A stretch of 64,000 nucleotides of DNA from Jiangella aurantiaca (GTDB lineage: Bacteria; Actinomycetota; Actinomycetes; Jiangellales; Jiangellaceae): positions 124,001 through 188,000 of the forward strand of contig NZ_SMLB01000002.1 of assembly GCF_004349105.1 (NCBI RefSeq), given 5' to 3'. Position numbers and translations under genes: made by a program. Each line of letters opens with the position of its first letter. The first letter of the stretch is position 1. Below, piece after piece: positions 1 through 8,187 of this stretch. Under the pieces are notes generated by a model. It did not search any database, was not told where the DNA came from, and saw only the letters and a program-made list of their open reading frames with translations.

Positions 1-1
1 C

Positions 2-391
2 GCCCACACCGGCGACGCGACGTGGCAGGACTACGCCGTCGAGCTACGGGCCAAGGTGAAGACGGCCAACGGGAACGCCGGCGTCCTGTTCCGCTACGCC
101 GACGCCGGCAACTTCTACATGTACCGGCTGAACGCCTCGAGCCAGCGAGCAGAGCTGTACAAGCGAGTGGACGGAACCTTCACGTTGGTCGCAAGCCAGC
201 CCATGACCGTCTATGTAGACCGGTTCTACGACCTGCGGGTGGAGATCACCGGCGAGCACGTCGACGCGTTCGTCGACGACATCCAGCGGATCAACTGGAC
301 GAACCCGGTCGACCAGCTGAACGCCGGACGCATCGGCCTGCGCACGTACTCGTCCGGCGCGCACTTCGACGACATCGTCGTGAGCTCGTAG
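2..391 (+). CDS. C-terminal part of a jelly-roll (concanavalin A-like) protein, 5' end outside window
   Basis: The reading frame is open from the window edge to a TAG at 389-391, so only the last 129 residues are present. The visible part has alternating strands and phrases such as GVLFRYADAGNFYMYRL and RIGLRTYSSGAHFDDIVV. This is the pattern of DUF1080, CBM66 or LamG-like sandwich domains that often end secreted or carbohydrate-binding proteins. No catalytic motif is visible in this part. The downstream glucanase gene starts about 10 bases later, so the two are probably co-transcribed and the protein probably belongs to the same beta-glucan locus. The name of the full protein cannot be decided from the fragment. 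Confidence 0.6.
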   Translation, partial: AHTGDATWQDYAVELRAKVKTANGNAGVLFRYADAGNFYMYRLNASSQRAELYKRVDGTFTLVASQPMTVYVDRFYDLRVEITGEHVDAFVDDIQRINWTNPVDQLNAGRIGLRTYSSGAHFDDIVVSS

Positions 392-401
392 CGAGGTGAC
401 G

Positions 402-1133
402 ATGACCGCCGACCCCGACTGGAGCGACGAGTTCGACCAGGACGGCCTGCCCGACCCGAGCAGATGGAGCTACGCCGAGGGCGGGCACGGCTGGGGCAAC
501 GACGAGCTCCAGTTCTACACCGAGAGCCGGCTCGACAACGCCCGAGTCGAGGATGGCCGGCTGGTCATCGAAGCGCATCGGGAGGACTGGCACGGCCGCC
601 CGTTCACCTCTGCTCGGCTCGTCTCACGCGGCAAGGGTGACTGGCGGTACGGCCGCATCGAGGTGGTGGCCAGGTTGCCGCAGGGTCGCGGCACCTGGCC
701 GGCCATCTGGATGCTGTCGTCGAACGCGGACCGCCGCTGGCCGCGCGATGGCGAGATCGACATCATGGAACACGTCGGCCACGACCCCGGCGTGATCCAC
801 GCGAGCATCCACACCGCGGCCTACAACCACGTCGCGAAGACCCAGCGGACCGCCACCACGTCGGTACCGGACGCGCAGCAGACCTTCCACACCTACCGGC
901 TGGACTGGGATCACGAGACGATCAGCTGCTCGGTCGACGACCGGACGTACTTCAGCTACGCGCGCGATCCGGGCGCCGGGGTCGCCGAATGGCCGTTCGA
1001 CTCCGAGTTCCATCTGATCCTCAACCTCGCCGTGGGCGGGTTCTGGGGCGGCGAGCAGGGCGTCGATGAGGCCGCCTTCCCGGCCCGCATGGAGGTCGAC
1101 TCGGTCCGCGTGTTCGGGCACAGGGACACGTGA
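402..1133 (+). CDS. Glycoside hydrolase family 16 endo-beta-glucanase, probably intracellular
   Basis: This 243-residue protein is a compact GH16 domain with nothing added. The signature DGEIDIMEHVG places the nucleophile at Glu118, the assisting Asp at 120 and the acid/base at Glu123. The segments NELQFYT, GRIEVVARLP and PAIWML before it, and the WPFDSEFHLILNLAVGG end, are typical of bacterial laminarinases and lichenases that cut beta-1,3 or mixed beta-1,3/1,4 glucans. A GTG six bases upstream could also start the gene, but GAGG at 393-396 is better spaced for the ATG at 402. There is no signal peptide, so it probably acts on imported oligosaccharides together with the GH1 and GH5 enzymes downstream. 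The exact linkage specificity cannot be read from sequence. Confidence 0.85.
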   Translation: MTADPDWSDEFDQDGLPDPSRWSYAEGGHGWGNDELQFYTESRLDNARVEDGRLVIEAHREDWHGRPFTSARLVSRGKGDWRYGRIEVVARLPQGRGTWPAIWMLSSNADRRWPRDGEIDIMEHVGHDPGVIHASIHTAAYNHVAKTQRTATTSVPDAQQTFHTYRLDWDHETISCSVDDRTYFSYARDPGAGVAEWPFDSEFHLILNLAVGGFWGGEQGVDEAAFPARMEVDSVRVFGHRDT

Positions 1134-1150
1134 AGCGTTCTTGCCCCGCG

Positions 1151-1180
1151 TTAGTTCATGACTTAGATTATGAGATGAAT
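1151..1180 (+). promoter_or_regulatory. Candidate operator/promoter upstream of the ROK gene
   Basis: This AT-rich spot in a GC-rich surround holds two similar 11-mers, TTAGTTCATGA (1151-1161) and TTAGATTATGA (1163-1173), 12 bp apart. TAGATT at 1164-1169 could be a -10 box. GTTCAT and ATGAAT (1175-1180) also form a loose inverted repeat. ROK repressors commonly bind TTAGT-type AT-rich sites next to their own gene, so autoregulation is the likely role. This is inference. Confidence 0.4.
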
Positions 1181-1201
1181 CAGTGCATTGGGGGAGGACA
1201 C

Positions 1202-2422
1202 ATGGCGCTCGGCTCCACGGTGAGAGACCTGCGCAGGAGCAACCGGGCGCGGGCCTTTCGCAGCATCGTCCTCGCCGGCGAGACCACCCGCGCGGAGATC
1301 GCAGCCAGCTGTGGCCTGTCCACCGCGACGATCACCAACGTCGTCACCGATCTCATCGCCGACGGGCTCGTCGAGGAGGTCGGCTCGGTGCCGTCGAACG
1401 GAGGACGGCCGATCGCCCGGCTCTCCCCCCGGCCCCAGGGCGCCTACCTGATCGGCGCCGACGTCGGCGAGAACGGCGTGTTGGTGGAGCTGTTCGACCT
1501 GTCGCTGTCCACCGTCGACCGGGTCTTCACTGAGCTCCCCACCAACGTCGCCTCGCCCGCCGACGTGGGCCGGTCGTTGACCGACGCCGTCGAGACGATC
1601 CTGGGCCGCCGCCCGGACATCCGCGACCGCGTGATGGGCATGGGACTCGGCGTGCCGGGCCTGGTCGAGCGGACCGATGGGCGCACGACCATCTACGCGC
1701 AGAACCTCGGGTGGGCACCGACGGACGTGAACGACCTGGTCACCATCCCGGACCTGCCGGTCCAGGCGGACAACGGCGCGAAGACGCTCACCATGGCCGA
1801 GCAGTGGTTCGGAGCCGCACGCGGGGTCGACGACTGCGTCGTCGTGCTGGTCGGCCGCGGCATCGGCGCCGGCATCATCAGCGACAGCCGGCTGCTGCGC
1901 GGCCGGGCCAGCAGCGCCGGCGAGTTCGGCCACACGAAGATCTCGGTCGGCGGCCCGGTGTGTTCATGCGGCGGACGGGGGTGCATCGAAGCCCATGCCG
2001 GCGGCGGAAGCCTCGTGGCGCGGTGGCGCGAGGTGGCCGCCGCGTCCGGCGACCACCTCGACGATCTCGGTGACGAGGAGGCCCTGGCCAGGCTGCTCGA
2101 GGCGGCCGCCGACGGCGCCGAGGCCGCCGCGGCGATCGTCGACGAGGCGGTCGACCGGCTGGGCATCGGCCTGGCCAACCTGGTGAACCTGACCAACCCG
2201 GAAAAGATCATCCTTGGCGGCTGGGCCGGCATGCCGCTCCAGACCGCCCGCGGACCACAGCTCACCGAGGCGATCCGCCGGCACTCGCTGGCCCGCCCGG
2301 GCGAGCAGTTCACGCTCGAGCCGGCCGCGATGGGCGGCGACGCCGTCGCGCTCGGAGCCGCGCTGCTGTCTCTCGAGCAGCTCATCGAAGGAAACACTCC
2401 CCTGCCGAAGGTGCCCACGTGA
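1202..2422 (+). CDS. ROK-family transcriptional repressor
   Basis: 406 residues from the ATG that follows a strong GGGGGAGGA ribosome site. The N-terminus is a winged helix-turn-helix (TRAEIAASCGLSTATITNVV, about residues 30-50). The rest is a ROK/actin-fold sugar-sensing domain: LIGADVGENG (phosphate loop), MGLGVPGLVER, and the zinc signature CSCGGRGCIEAHAG around residue 255. Proteins of this architecture (NagC/XylR/Mlc type) repress sugar operons until a sugar or sugar phosphate binds. Its stop overlaps the GH1 start by four bases (GTGA), so it is co-translated with the beta-glucosidase and probably controls this beta-glucan locus, including its own promoter. A role as a sugar kinase is unlikely because of the DNA-binding domain. 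Confidence 0.88.
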   Translation: MALGSTVRDLRRSNRARAFRSIVLAGETTRAEIAASCGLSTATITNVVTDLIADGLVEEVGSVPSNGGRPIARLSPRPQGAYLIGADVGENGVLVELFDLSLSTVDRVFTELPTNVASPADVGRSLTDAVETILGRRPDIRDRVMGMGLGVPGLVERTDGRTTIYAQNLGWAPTDVNDLVTIPDLPVQADNGAKTLTMAEQWFGAARGVDDCVVVLVGRGIGAGIISDSRLLRGRASSAGEFGHTKISVGGPVCSCGGRGCIEAHAGGGSLVARWREVAAASGDHLDDLGDEEALARLLEAAADGAEAAAAIVDEAVDRLGIGLANLVNLTNPEKIILGGWAGMPLQTARGPQLTEAIRRHSLARPGEQFTLEPAAMGGDAVALGAALLSLEQLIEGNTPLPKVPT

Positions 2423-3816
2423 CCGATGCGTCCTTGCCGCCCGCTCCCGACGACTCTCCCCGCCTCGACGCCTTCCCCGCCGACTTCCTGTGGGGCGCCG
2501 CGACCGCCGCCTATCAGATCGAAGGCGCGGTCGACTCCGACGGGCGCAGACCGTCGATCTGGGACTCGTTCGCGCACTCTCCACGGGCCACGCTGAACGG
2601 CGACACCGGCGACATCGCCTGCGACCACTACCACCGGTGGCGCGACGACTTCGACCTGGTGAAGAGCCTGAACCTGAACGCCTACCGGTTCTCGGTGTCG
2701 TGGGCGCGGCTGCAGCCGACCGGCCGCGGACCGCTGAACGCGCTCGGCGTGGCCCACTACCGCGCCCAGCTGGAGCGGCTCCTCGCGCTGGGCATCCGGC
2801 CGTTCGTCACGCTCTACCACTGGGACCTGCCGCAGGAGCTCGAGGACGCGGGCGGGTGGCCGGTCCGCGAGACCATCGACCGCTTCGCCGAGTACGCGTC
2901 GCTGACGGCCGAGGCCCTCGGGGACCTGGCCGCCGACTGGATCACGACCAACGAGTCGTGGTGCCAGGCGTTCCTCGGCTACGGCGAGGGCAAGCACGCC
3001 CCGGGCCGCCGGGACTGGCGGGCCGCCGTCGCCGCCGCGCACCACCTGAACCTCGCCCACGGTCTGGCCGTGCGGGCCATCCGCGCCGCCCGGCCCGGCG
3101 CGAGCGTCGGCACAGCGCAGCTGGTCGTCGACTTCGTCCCGGCGTCGTCGGCGCCGGCCGACATCGCCGCGAGCCGGCGGTGGGACGCCCACCACAACCA
3201 GACCTTCCTCGGCCCGCTCGGCGGCGGCGGTTACCCGGCCGACGTGCTCGACCTCTACAGCGCCGACGGCCTGGCCGACCTGCTCCGGCCCGGCGACGAC
3301 GCCGTCATGGCCGAGCCCATCGACTTCCTCGGGGTCAACCACTACCAGCAGGTGGTCGTGGCTCACGACCAGAACGCGGCGGTGCCGCTTCGTGCGCGGG
3401 ACACGCCGGCCGAGCCCGCGCTGACGTCGCTGGGCTGGTCGGTCAAGCCCGAGTCGTTGCGCAACGTCCTGGTCCGCGTCGCGGGCGAGTTCCCCGACCT
3501 GCCGCTGTACGTCACGGAGAGCGGCGCGTCGTTCGACGACTACGTCGATCCGCACGGCCAGGTGATCGACCACGAACGGGTCGACTACCTGCGCCGCTAC
3601 CTGGCCGCCGCCGGGGATGCCATCAAGGAGGGCGTCGACCTGCGTGGCTACTTCGCGTGGTCGCTCCTGGACAACTTCGAGTGGGCCGAGGGCTACCGCA
3701 AGCGGTTCGGCCTCATCTATGTCGACTACGCCACCCAAGCCCGCATCCTCAAGGCCAGCTCCGTCTGGTATCGCGACCTGATCAGCGACCATGCGGCCCT
3801 GTCGAGGCCGGCATGA
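2419..3816 (+). CDS. Glycoside hydrolase family 1 beta-glucosidase
   Basis: 465 residues, the usual length for bacterial GH1 (clan GH-A). The N-terminal signature FLWGAATAAYQIEGA is intact, and SWARL, LYHWDLPQ and FAWSLLDNFEWAEGY follow in order. The acid/base is Glu179 in TTNESW, where most relatives have NEP. The nucleophile is Glu367 in YVTESGASF, where most have TENG. Both glutamates are present, so the enzyme should be active, but the flanking residues are unusual. It has no signal peptide and would release glucose from imported beta-linked oligosaccharides. The start is a GTG overlapping the ROK stop, and the end overlaps the GH5 start as ATGA, so translation is coupled through the operon. 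Confidence 0.9.
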   Translation: MTDASLPPAPDDSPRLDAFPADFLWGAATAAYQIEGAVDSDGRRPSIWDSFAHSPRATLNGDTGDIACDHYHRWRDDFDLVKSLNLNAYRFSVSWARLQPTGRGPLNALGVAHYRAQLERLLALGIRPFVTLYHWDLPQELEDAGGWPVRETIDRFAEYASLTAEALGDLAADWITTNESWCQAFLGYGEGKHAPGRRDWRAAVAAAHHLNLAHGLAVRAIRAARPGASVGTAQLVVDFVPASSAPADIAASRRWDAHHNQTFLGPLGGGGYPADVLDLYSADGLADLLRPGDDAVMAEPIDFLGVNHYQQVVVAHDQNAAVPLRARDTPAEPALTSLGWSVKPESLRNVLVRVAGEFPDLPLYVTESGASFDDYVDPHGQVIDHERVDYLRRYLAAAGDAIKEGVDLRGYFAWSLLDNFEWAEGYRKRFGLIYVDYATQARILKASSVWYRDLISDHAALSRPA

Positions 3817-5381
3817 CCGCGGCAACGTTCGACGGATTCGTCCACGCCGACGGCGACCGGCTCGTCGACGGCGAGGGGCGGCGGCTGCAGTGGCGCGGCA
3901 TGGGCCTGGGCAACTGGCTGCTGCCCGAGGGATACATGTGGGTCCTGCATGGCGGCCCGCAATCACCGCGGGCCATCGAGTCGATGATCAGCACACTCGT
4001 GGGTCAGCCACGCGCCACCGAATTCTGGCGCCGGTTCCGCGACGTGTTCATCGCCGAGGCCGACATCGCCCGAATGGCCGCCGAGGGGTTCGACCACGTC
4101 CGGCTGGCGATCAACGCCAGGGTCGTCATGTCCGACGACGCTGCGCCGCTGGACGACGGCCTCGCCCTGGTCGACCGGCTGATCGACTGGTGCCGCACGC
4201 ATCGGCTGTGGGTCGTCCTCGACCTCCACGGCGCACCCGGCGGACAGACCGGCACGAACATCGACGACTCCCCCAACGGCCGCCCCGAGCTGTTCGAGGA
4301 CCCGCGCCATCGCGAGCGCACCATCGAGCTCTGGAGCATGCTCGCGCGCCGGTACCGCGACGAGACCGTCGTCGCCGGTTACGACCTGCTCAACGAGCCG
4401 ATCCCCGATGACTACCAGCACCGGTACGCCGATGACCTCGCTGGGATCTACCGAGACCTCACCACGGCCATCCGGGCCGTCGACCCGAACCACCTGATCA
4501 TCTACGAGGGCAGCCACTGGGCCACCAACTGGAGCATCTTCACCGAGGTCTGGGACGCCAACTCCATGCTCCAATTCCACAAGTACTGGTCCCCGCCGGA
4601 CCGGCCGAGCATCCAGCAGTACCTCGATGCCCGCACCCGGCTCGGGCTGCCGATCTACATGGGCGAGGGCGGCGAGAACGCCCTCGACTGGTTTCAGACG
4701 ATGTTCCAGCTCCTCGAGGACCACGAGATCGGCTGGAACTTCTGGCCATGGAAGAAGATCGACACCACGACGTCACCGTGCTCGATCGACCCGCCTCCCG
4801 GCTGGTCGGACATCGTCGCCTGGGCAGCAGGACAGGCTCCGCAACCGTCCGCCGACGACGCTGCCAAGGTTCTCGACGACCTCCTCGACCGGATGCGACT
4901 CAATCGGTGCACCTACCGGCCCGATGTGGTCAACGCGATGATGCGCCGTGTCCCGCTCCGGCTGCCGGCGACGGGCTTCACCTTCGACGCCGGCGGCGCG
5001 TCGCGCCCCCGCGGGGCACAGCCGTTGGCGGGATTCCGTGACGACGACGGCGTAACTGTCCGGTTCACCGGCGACGGCGAGCCCGACTGGGCACATGCCT
5101 CGTACAGCCAGCCCGCCGAAGGATTCGAGGTCGTGCTGGACACCGGTGACTGGGTGGAGTACGAGATGACACTGGCGGCCCCCGGCGTCCTCGAGGTCAC
5201 CGTCGAGGTCGGTGGCGTGGCGTTCCCGGACGTCGCCGTCGACGGCGTCAGCCTCGAGCCGTCCGGCACCGCAGGCCTGTACCGCACGCCGGTGCCGATC
5301 GCCGCGGGCACGCATCGCCTCCGGGTCACCGCCACGCGCGGCGACACGTCGCTCGTCGCCCTCACGGTCGCGCCCGGGTAG
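3813..5381 (+). CDS. Glycoside hydrolase family 5 glucanase with C-terminal CBM6-like domain
   Basis: 522 residues starting at the ATG that overlaps the GH1 stop. The first ~370 residues are a GH5 barrel: RGMGLGNWLLPEG, DHVRLAIN, WVVLDLHGAPGGQTG, acid/base Glu195 in DLLNEP, and nucleophile Glu285 in YMGEGGEN, followed by GWNFWPWKK. Residues from about 390 to the end are beta-rich with SYSQPAEGFEVVLDTGDWVEYEM, which matches a CBM6-like module. There is no signal peptide, so the protein is probably cytoplasmic like the GH16 and GH1 enzymes before it. GH5 enzymes of this kind include exo-beta-1,3-glucanases and endo-glucanases, and the neighbourhood favours beta-glucan. The nucleophile context GEGG rather than GEFG is a small deviation. 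Confidence 0.85.
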   Translation: MTAATFDGFVHADGDRLVDGEGRRLQWRGMGLGNWLLPEGYMWVLHGGPQSPRAIESMISTLVGQPRATEFWRRFRDVFIAEADIARMAAEGFDHVRLAINARVVMSDDAAPLDDGLALVDRLIDWCRTHRLWVVLDLHGAPGGQTGTNIDDSPNGRPELFEDPRHRERTIELWSMLARRYRDETVVAGYDLLNEPIPDDYQHRYADDLAGIYRDLTTAIRAVDPNHLIIYEGSHWATNWSIFTEVWDANSMLQFHKYWSPPDRPSIQQYLDARTRLGLPIYMGEGGENALDWFQTMFQLLEDHEIGWNFWPWKKIDTTTSPCSIDPPPGWSDIVAWAAGQAPQPSADDAAKVLDDLLDRMRLNRCTYRPDVVNAMMRRVPLRLPATGFTFDAGGASRPRGAQPLAGFRDDDGVTVRFTGDGEPDWAHASYSQPAEGFEVVLDTGDWVEYEMTLAAPGVLEVTVEVGGVAFPDVAVDGVSLEPSGTAGLYRTPVPIAAGTHRLRVTATRGDTSLVALTVAPG

Positions 5382-5404
5382 ACCCCAAACGGGCCCACCC
5401 GGGC
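5372..5404. terminator. Candidate bidirectional terminator hairpin
   Basis: GCCCGGGT (5372-5379) and ACCCGGGC (5397-5404) are perfect 8-bp inverted repeats around a 17-base loop. They lie at the junction of two convergent genes, GH5 ending at 5381 and the beta-helix gene ending at 5420. There is no T-run, as is common in high-GC actinomycetes. Confidence 0.45.
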
Positions 5405-5419
5405 GACCTGCGAAATCTC

Positions 5420-7111
5420 CTATCCGGCGTCGGCGCCGATGTTCGGCGGGTTCGGGATCGGGTCCTGGAAGTAGTCCAAGCCACCGTTGCCGACGATGTT
5501 CACGCCGGCGCGCAGTGCGGGCGAGCCGGACTGCAGTCGATACGCCGACGGGCACGGCTGCGGACCGGTACCCGATGCCGGTGTCCAGGAACAGGTGCCG
5601 CCGTTCCCGGCCGAGGCGAACAATGGGTTGCCCCACACCGGTCCCGTCTCGAGGCCGGCCGCTTGCCAGGCCGCGAACGAGCTGTGCGTGGTACCGCCCC
5701 AGCGCCACCACGGAGTGCCGGTCGTGTAGTAGAGGTTGTTCGAGATCGGCATTCCGGTCTGACCGTTGGGGTTGTAGTAGAAGTGCCCGGGCCGGCCGTA
5801 CTGGTCCCGGTTGGCGAGGTGGCAGATGTTGTTCTTGATCTGCGATCCGCTCGCCCACGTCCCGCCGGCGTAGCCGAAGAAGAAGCACGCGCTCGCGGTG
5901 CTCTTCGAGCTCTGGTTGACGTTGCTGAAGAACGTATTGCCGTAGATGGACAGCGCTCCCGTCGGTGCCCGCGGCACGACCCCCATCAGGCCGCCCTGCG
6001 CCTTGATGGTGTCGTCGTTCTCGGAGATGTTGTAGCGGAACGTGTTCGGCCCCCACGGCTTCCCGCCGGGGCTGTCCACATAGGCCAGCAGGCCGTTACC
6101 CGCGTTGTCGTGTGTGTAGTTGTACTCGACGACGGAGTTGTCCACGCCGCCGTCGAGGTCGATGCCGTCCCAGTCGCAGCCGCTGACATAGCTGGGGTAC
6201 GGCTCGACGTTGTACACCTCGTTGTAGCGGATGGTGATGTGGCTCGAGGTGTAGGCGAGGATGCCGGCCGTTCCGCCGCAGGACGTCACGTTGGCGCCGA
6301 TGTCGTGCACCTTGTTGTGCTGGATGACGGCACCGTTCCACCCGTTCGCGGTGATGGCACCGCCCACGGTCTTGGGGAGCATGCCCAGGTTGTAGACGTT
6401 GTTCCCGTCGACCATGACGTCGGTGATGTTCTGCCCGTAGCCCCAGCCCCCGATGGCTGGTCCGTCGGCCGAGGTCTTGGAGGCCCCGTACAGATGGTTG
6501 TCGAGGATCTGGATGTCGTTCATCGGCCCGTTGTTGCCGTTCACCGCGTACCCGATGATCTGGATCGCGCCGCCGAAGCTGCTGGAGCTCCCCGCCGGAG
6601 TGGTGAATCCAGTGATGCGCGAGTTCGAAATGACGATGGACTGCGTCGGTTCCGAGGATTCCTGGTTCTGGAGCAGGACGCCGGCGGCCGTCGTGCCGCC
6701 GTTGACGAGCTTGACGTTGTTCAGGCGGAATCCGCTCACGTTGTCCACGGTGACCGCTGCCGAGTAGTCGCCTGTGCAGTTGGACCTGATCGTCGCCTGG
6801 CCCGAACCGTAGGAGTACACCCGGAACGGCGTCGTCGCCGAGGAGTTCGGCACGTTTCCGGAGTCGAACACCAGGCAGCCGGTGAAGGTCTGGCCGCCCT
6901 CGAAGTAGACGAGACTCCCCTGGGGGAAGGTGAAGGCGTTGACCTTCCCGATGGTCCGCCATGCCTCGCTGGGAGACAGGCCACTGTTGTTGTCGTCGCC
7001 GTTGGGAGAGACGTAGTACGTCCCCGCGGCGCCGTGGGCTGGACCGAGCGCGACCAAGGACGTGGCCGCCGTCAGCAACGCTGCGATCACGGACAAGCGT
7101 CTGGATCTCAT
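5420..7111 (-). CDS. Secreted right-handed beta-helix protein, pectate-lyase-like fold
   Basis: 563 residues. A Sec signal peptide (RRLSVIAALLTAATSLVALG) ends near AHGAAG at residue 28. The mature start TYYVSPNGDDNNSGLSPSEAW is typical of the polysaccharide-lyase-like superfamily. The body is a string of beta-helix coils rich in Asn, Gly and Val, such as IVISNSRITGF, IQILDNHLYGAS and VVEYNYTHDNAGNGLLAY. Such proteins bind or cut acidic or branched plant polysaccharides outside the cell, but I see no motif fixing the family. The start has a good site (GAGGTGAAAGAGG). It faces the beta-glucan operon across a shared terminator and is transcribed alone. Function is inferred from fold only. Confidence 0.75.
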   Translation of the reverse strand: MRSRRLSVIAALLTAATSLVALGPAHGAAGTYYVSPNGDDNNSGLSPSEAWRTIGKVNAFTFPQGSLVYFEGGQTFTGCLVFDSGNVPNSSATTPFRVYSYGSGQATIRSNCTGDYSAAVTVDNVSGFRLNNVKLVNGGTTAAGVLLQNQESSEPTQSIVISNSRITGFTTPAGSSSSFGGAIQIIGYAVNGNNGPMNDIQILDNHLYGASKTSADGPAIGGWGYGQNITDVMVDGNNVYNLGMLPKTVGGAITANGWNGAVIQHNKVHDIGANVTSCGGTAGILAYTSSHITIRYNEVYNVEPYPSYVSGCDWDGIDLDGGVDNSVVEYNYTHDNAGNGLLAYVDSPGGKPWGPNTFRYNISENDDTIKAQGGLMGVVPRAPTGALSIYGNTFFSNVNQSSKSTASACFFFGYAGGTWASGSQIKNNICHLANRDQYGRPGHFYYNPNGQTGMPISNNLYYTTGTPWWRWGGTTHSSFAAWQAAGLETGPVWGNPLFASAGNGGTCSWTPASGTGPQPCPSAYRLQSGSPALRAGVNIVGNGGLDYFQDPIPNPPNIGADAG

Positions 7112-7470
7112 GCCTCTTTCACCTCTTCGCCGATGAATCGGTTCGGATGCACGAAGTCGATGGGGCGCCGAGCAGGGCGCATTGCCCCATGGAACGGCTG
7201 CGCGCAGGCGTACTTCACGCTCCTTTCCGGAAGCTTTAGTTACGGCTTAAAAGAAGCCGTGCAACAAGACGTTACTGCGAATGTCACGATCTCGTCAAGA
7301 TCCTGACAAGTCCGATAGGCCGCACTGTGCGATCCCATTCGCACGGGGGTTGTGTGTGACGGTGTCGTCCGGACCTCGGGTCAGGTCAGCTGCACCCGGC
7401 GCCGCGCGTCTGCGCCGCAAGCGCGCTTGGCGTCGCGGTAGCCGGCGATGACGTGGGATCGCCACCATGA
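7112..7470. other. Intergenic region with an inverted repeat upstream of the beta-helix gene
   Basis: No gene is seen in this stretch. It is less GC-rich than its surroundings and should hold the promoter of the beta-helix gene, which reads leftward. ACGGCTT (7242-7248) and AAGCCGT (7254-7260) are perfect inverted repeats separated by AAAAG, about 130 bases upstream of the start. This could be an operator or a small hairpin. I found no matching copy elsewhere in the window. Confidence 0.4.
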
Positions 7471-7680
7471 CGCCTTCCGCAGCGAACTCCCCCAGTTGCT
7501 CGGCCGGCGCGACGGCTGGTCGTGGCCCGCTTCGGCGACGGCGATCCGGTCGGCGTCGGCGCGCTCAAGCCCGCCGATGACGCCACGGCTGAAGTCAGAC
7601 GGATGTACGTGCGTCCCGCGGCACGGGGTCTCGGCGTCGGCCGCGCGATTCTCGCCCAGCTCGTGGCCGATACGCGGTGA
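7448..7680 (+). pseudogene. Frameshifted, truncated GNAT acetyltransferase remnant
   Basis: Translation ending at the TGA 7678-7680 reads GDGDPVGVGALKPADD, then EVRRMYVRPAARGLGVGR, then AILAQLVADTR. This is the acetyl-CoA-binding motif A of a GNAT enzyme (R-G-x-G-x-G/A) with its preceding strand. Upstream, a different frame carries DAFRSELPQLLGRRDGW, which looks like the N-terminal half, so at least one frameshift lies near 7505-7520. The rest of the domain after motif A is missing. No start codon with a ribosome site fits. The fragment is followed immediately by an unrelated fibronectin fragment, so this is a decayed junction and not a working gene. Confidence 0.6.
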
Positions 7681-8000
7681 GCAGCAACGTCGTCACCGTC
7701 ACCACCCCGCCGGCCACTGACACCGTCGCGCCGACCGCTCCGACGAACCTGCGCGAGACGACCGCGGGCTGCGAGGAAGCCTGGCTGACCTGGAACGCGT
7801 CGTCTGACGACGCCGACCCGGCATCGTCGCTGCGCTACGACGTCTACGTCAACGGCGTCAGGCAACCGGTCGACAGCCACAGCCCGATCAGCCACACCTC
7901 CACCGTCGCCGACGCGGCCGCGCCGGGCCTCAACACGTTCGTCGTCCGCGCCGTCGACACCTCCGGCAACATCTCGCCGCCGAGCAACCCGACCCTTCTC
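7677..8000 (+). pseudogene. Orphan fibronectin type III domain fragment
   Basis: The frame opened by GTG 7677 encodes one recognisable FnIII repeat: DTVAPTAPTNLRETTAG, AWLTWNASSDDADP, RYDVYVNGVRQPV, and FVVRAVDTSGNISPPSNP at the end. FnIII modules like this normally link domains of secreted glycosidases. Here there is no signal peptide, no catalytic domain and no credible ribosome site, and the GNAT remnant ends inside its start. The frame runs on to 8114 through a Gly/Ala/Pro-rich tail (LGGGGVSRHG) that no longer looks like FnIII. It is best read as debris of a larger secreted enzyme. Expression as a small protein cannot be excluded. Confidence 0.55.
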
Positions 8001-8111
8001 CGTGATCGACTCGGTGGCGGCGGTGTGAGCCGCCATGGGCAGCGCATCCAGGCACTGCCCGCTGCGGCGGCCGGGTGTCCGTGCCCGGGGGCCGGTCATG
8101 GTCGCCGGTGG

Positions 8112-8144
8112 TGACATGAGCGCCAATTGTTGGCGCTGGTGTCA
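8112..8144. repeat. 33-bp hyphenated palindrome
   Basis: TGACA-TG-AGCGCCAA-TTG-TTGGCGCT-GG-TGTCA: two 8-bp arms and two flanking 5-bp arms match perfectly, with only the two bases between them unpaired. It lies in the gene-free stretch between the FnIII fragment and the vanH promoter. It could be the scar or end of a lost mobile element, a large operator or a hairpin. No partner copy was found in the window. Confidence 0.6.
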
Positions 8145-8168
8145 ACACGCCCGGGTCGTGTTCGGTGC

Positions 8169-8187
8169 CCTGGCCGAGTCGGCCAGG
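8169..8187. repeat. Small GC-rich hairpin upstream of the van genes
   Basis: CCTGGCC (8169-8175) and GGCCAGG (8181-8187) flank the 5-base loop GAGTC. It lies about 100 bases before the vanH control element and may terminate read-through from the left. The remaining bases from 8000 to 8290 show no other structure I can name. Confidence 0.4.

Noticed and set aside
1693-3966. Long minus-strand open frame of over 700 codons opposite the ROK and GH1 genes
   Set aside because: It is the GC-rich antisense shadow of two well-identified genes; its product is Arg/Gly/Val low-complexity without any domain.
5663-7306. Plus-strand open frame opposite the beta-helix gene
   Set aside because: The minus-strand protein has a signal peptide and beta-helix coils; the plus-strand translation is Val/Asp/Arg-rich without motifs.
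7386-8126. Minus-strand open frame across the decayed region, considered as a transposase piece
   Set aside because: No DDE, HTH or other transposase motif is visible, and most of it is antisense to the FnIII fragment. I could not support a mobile-element call.
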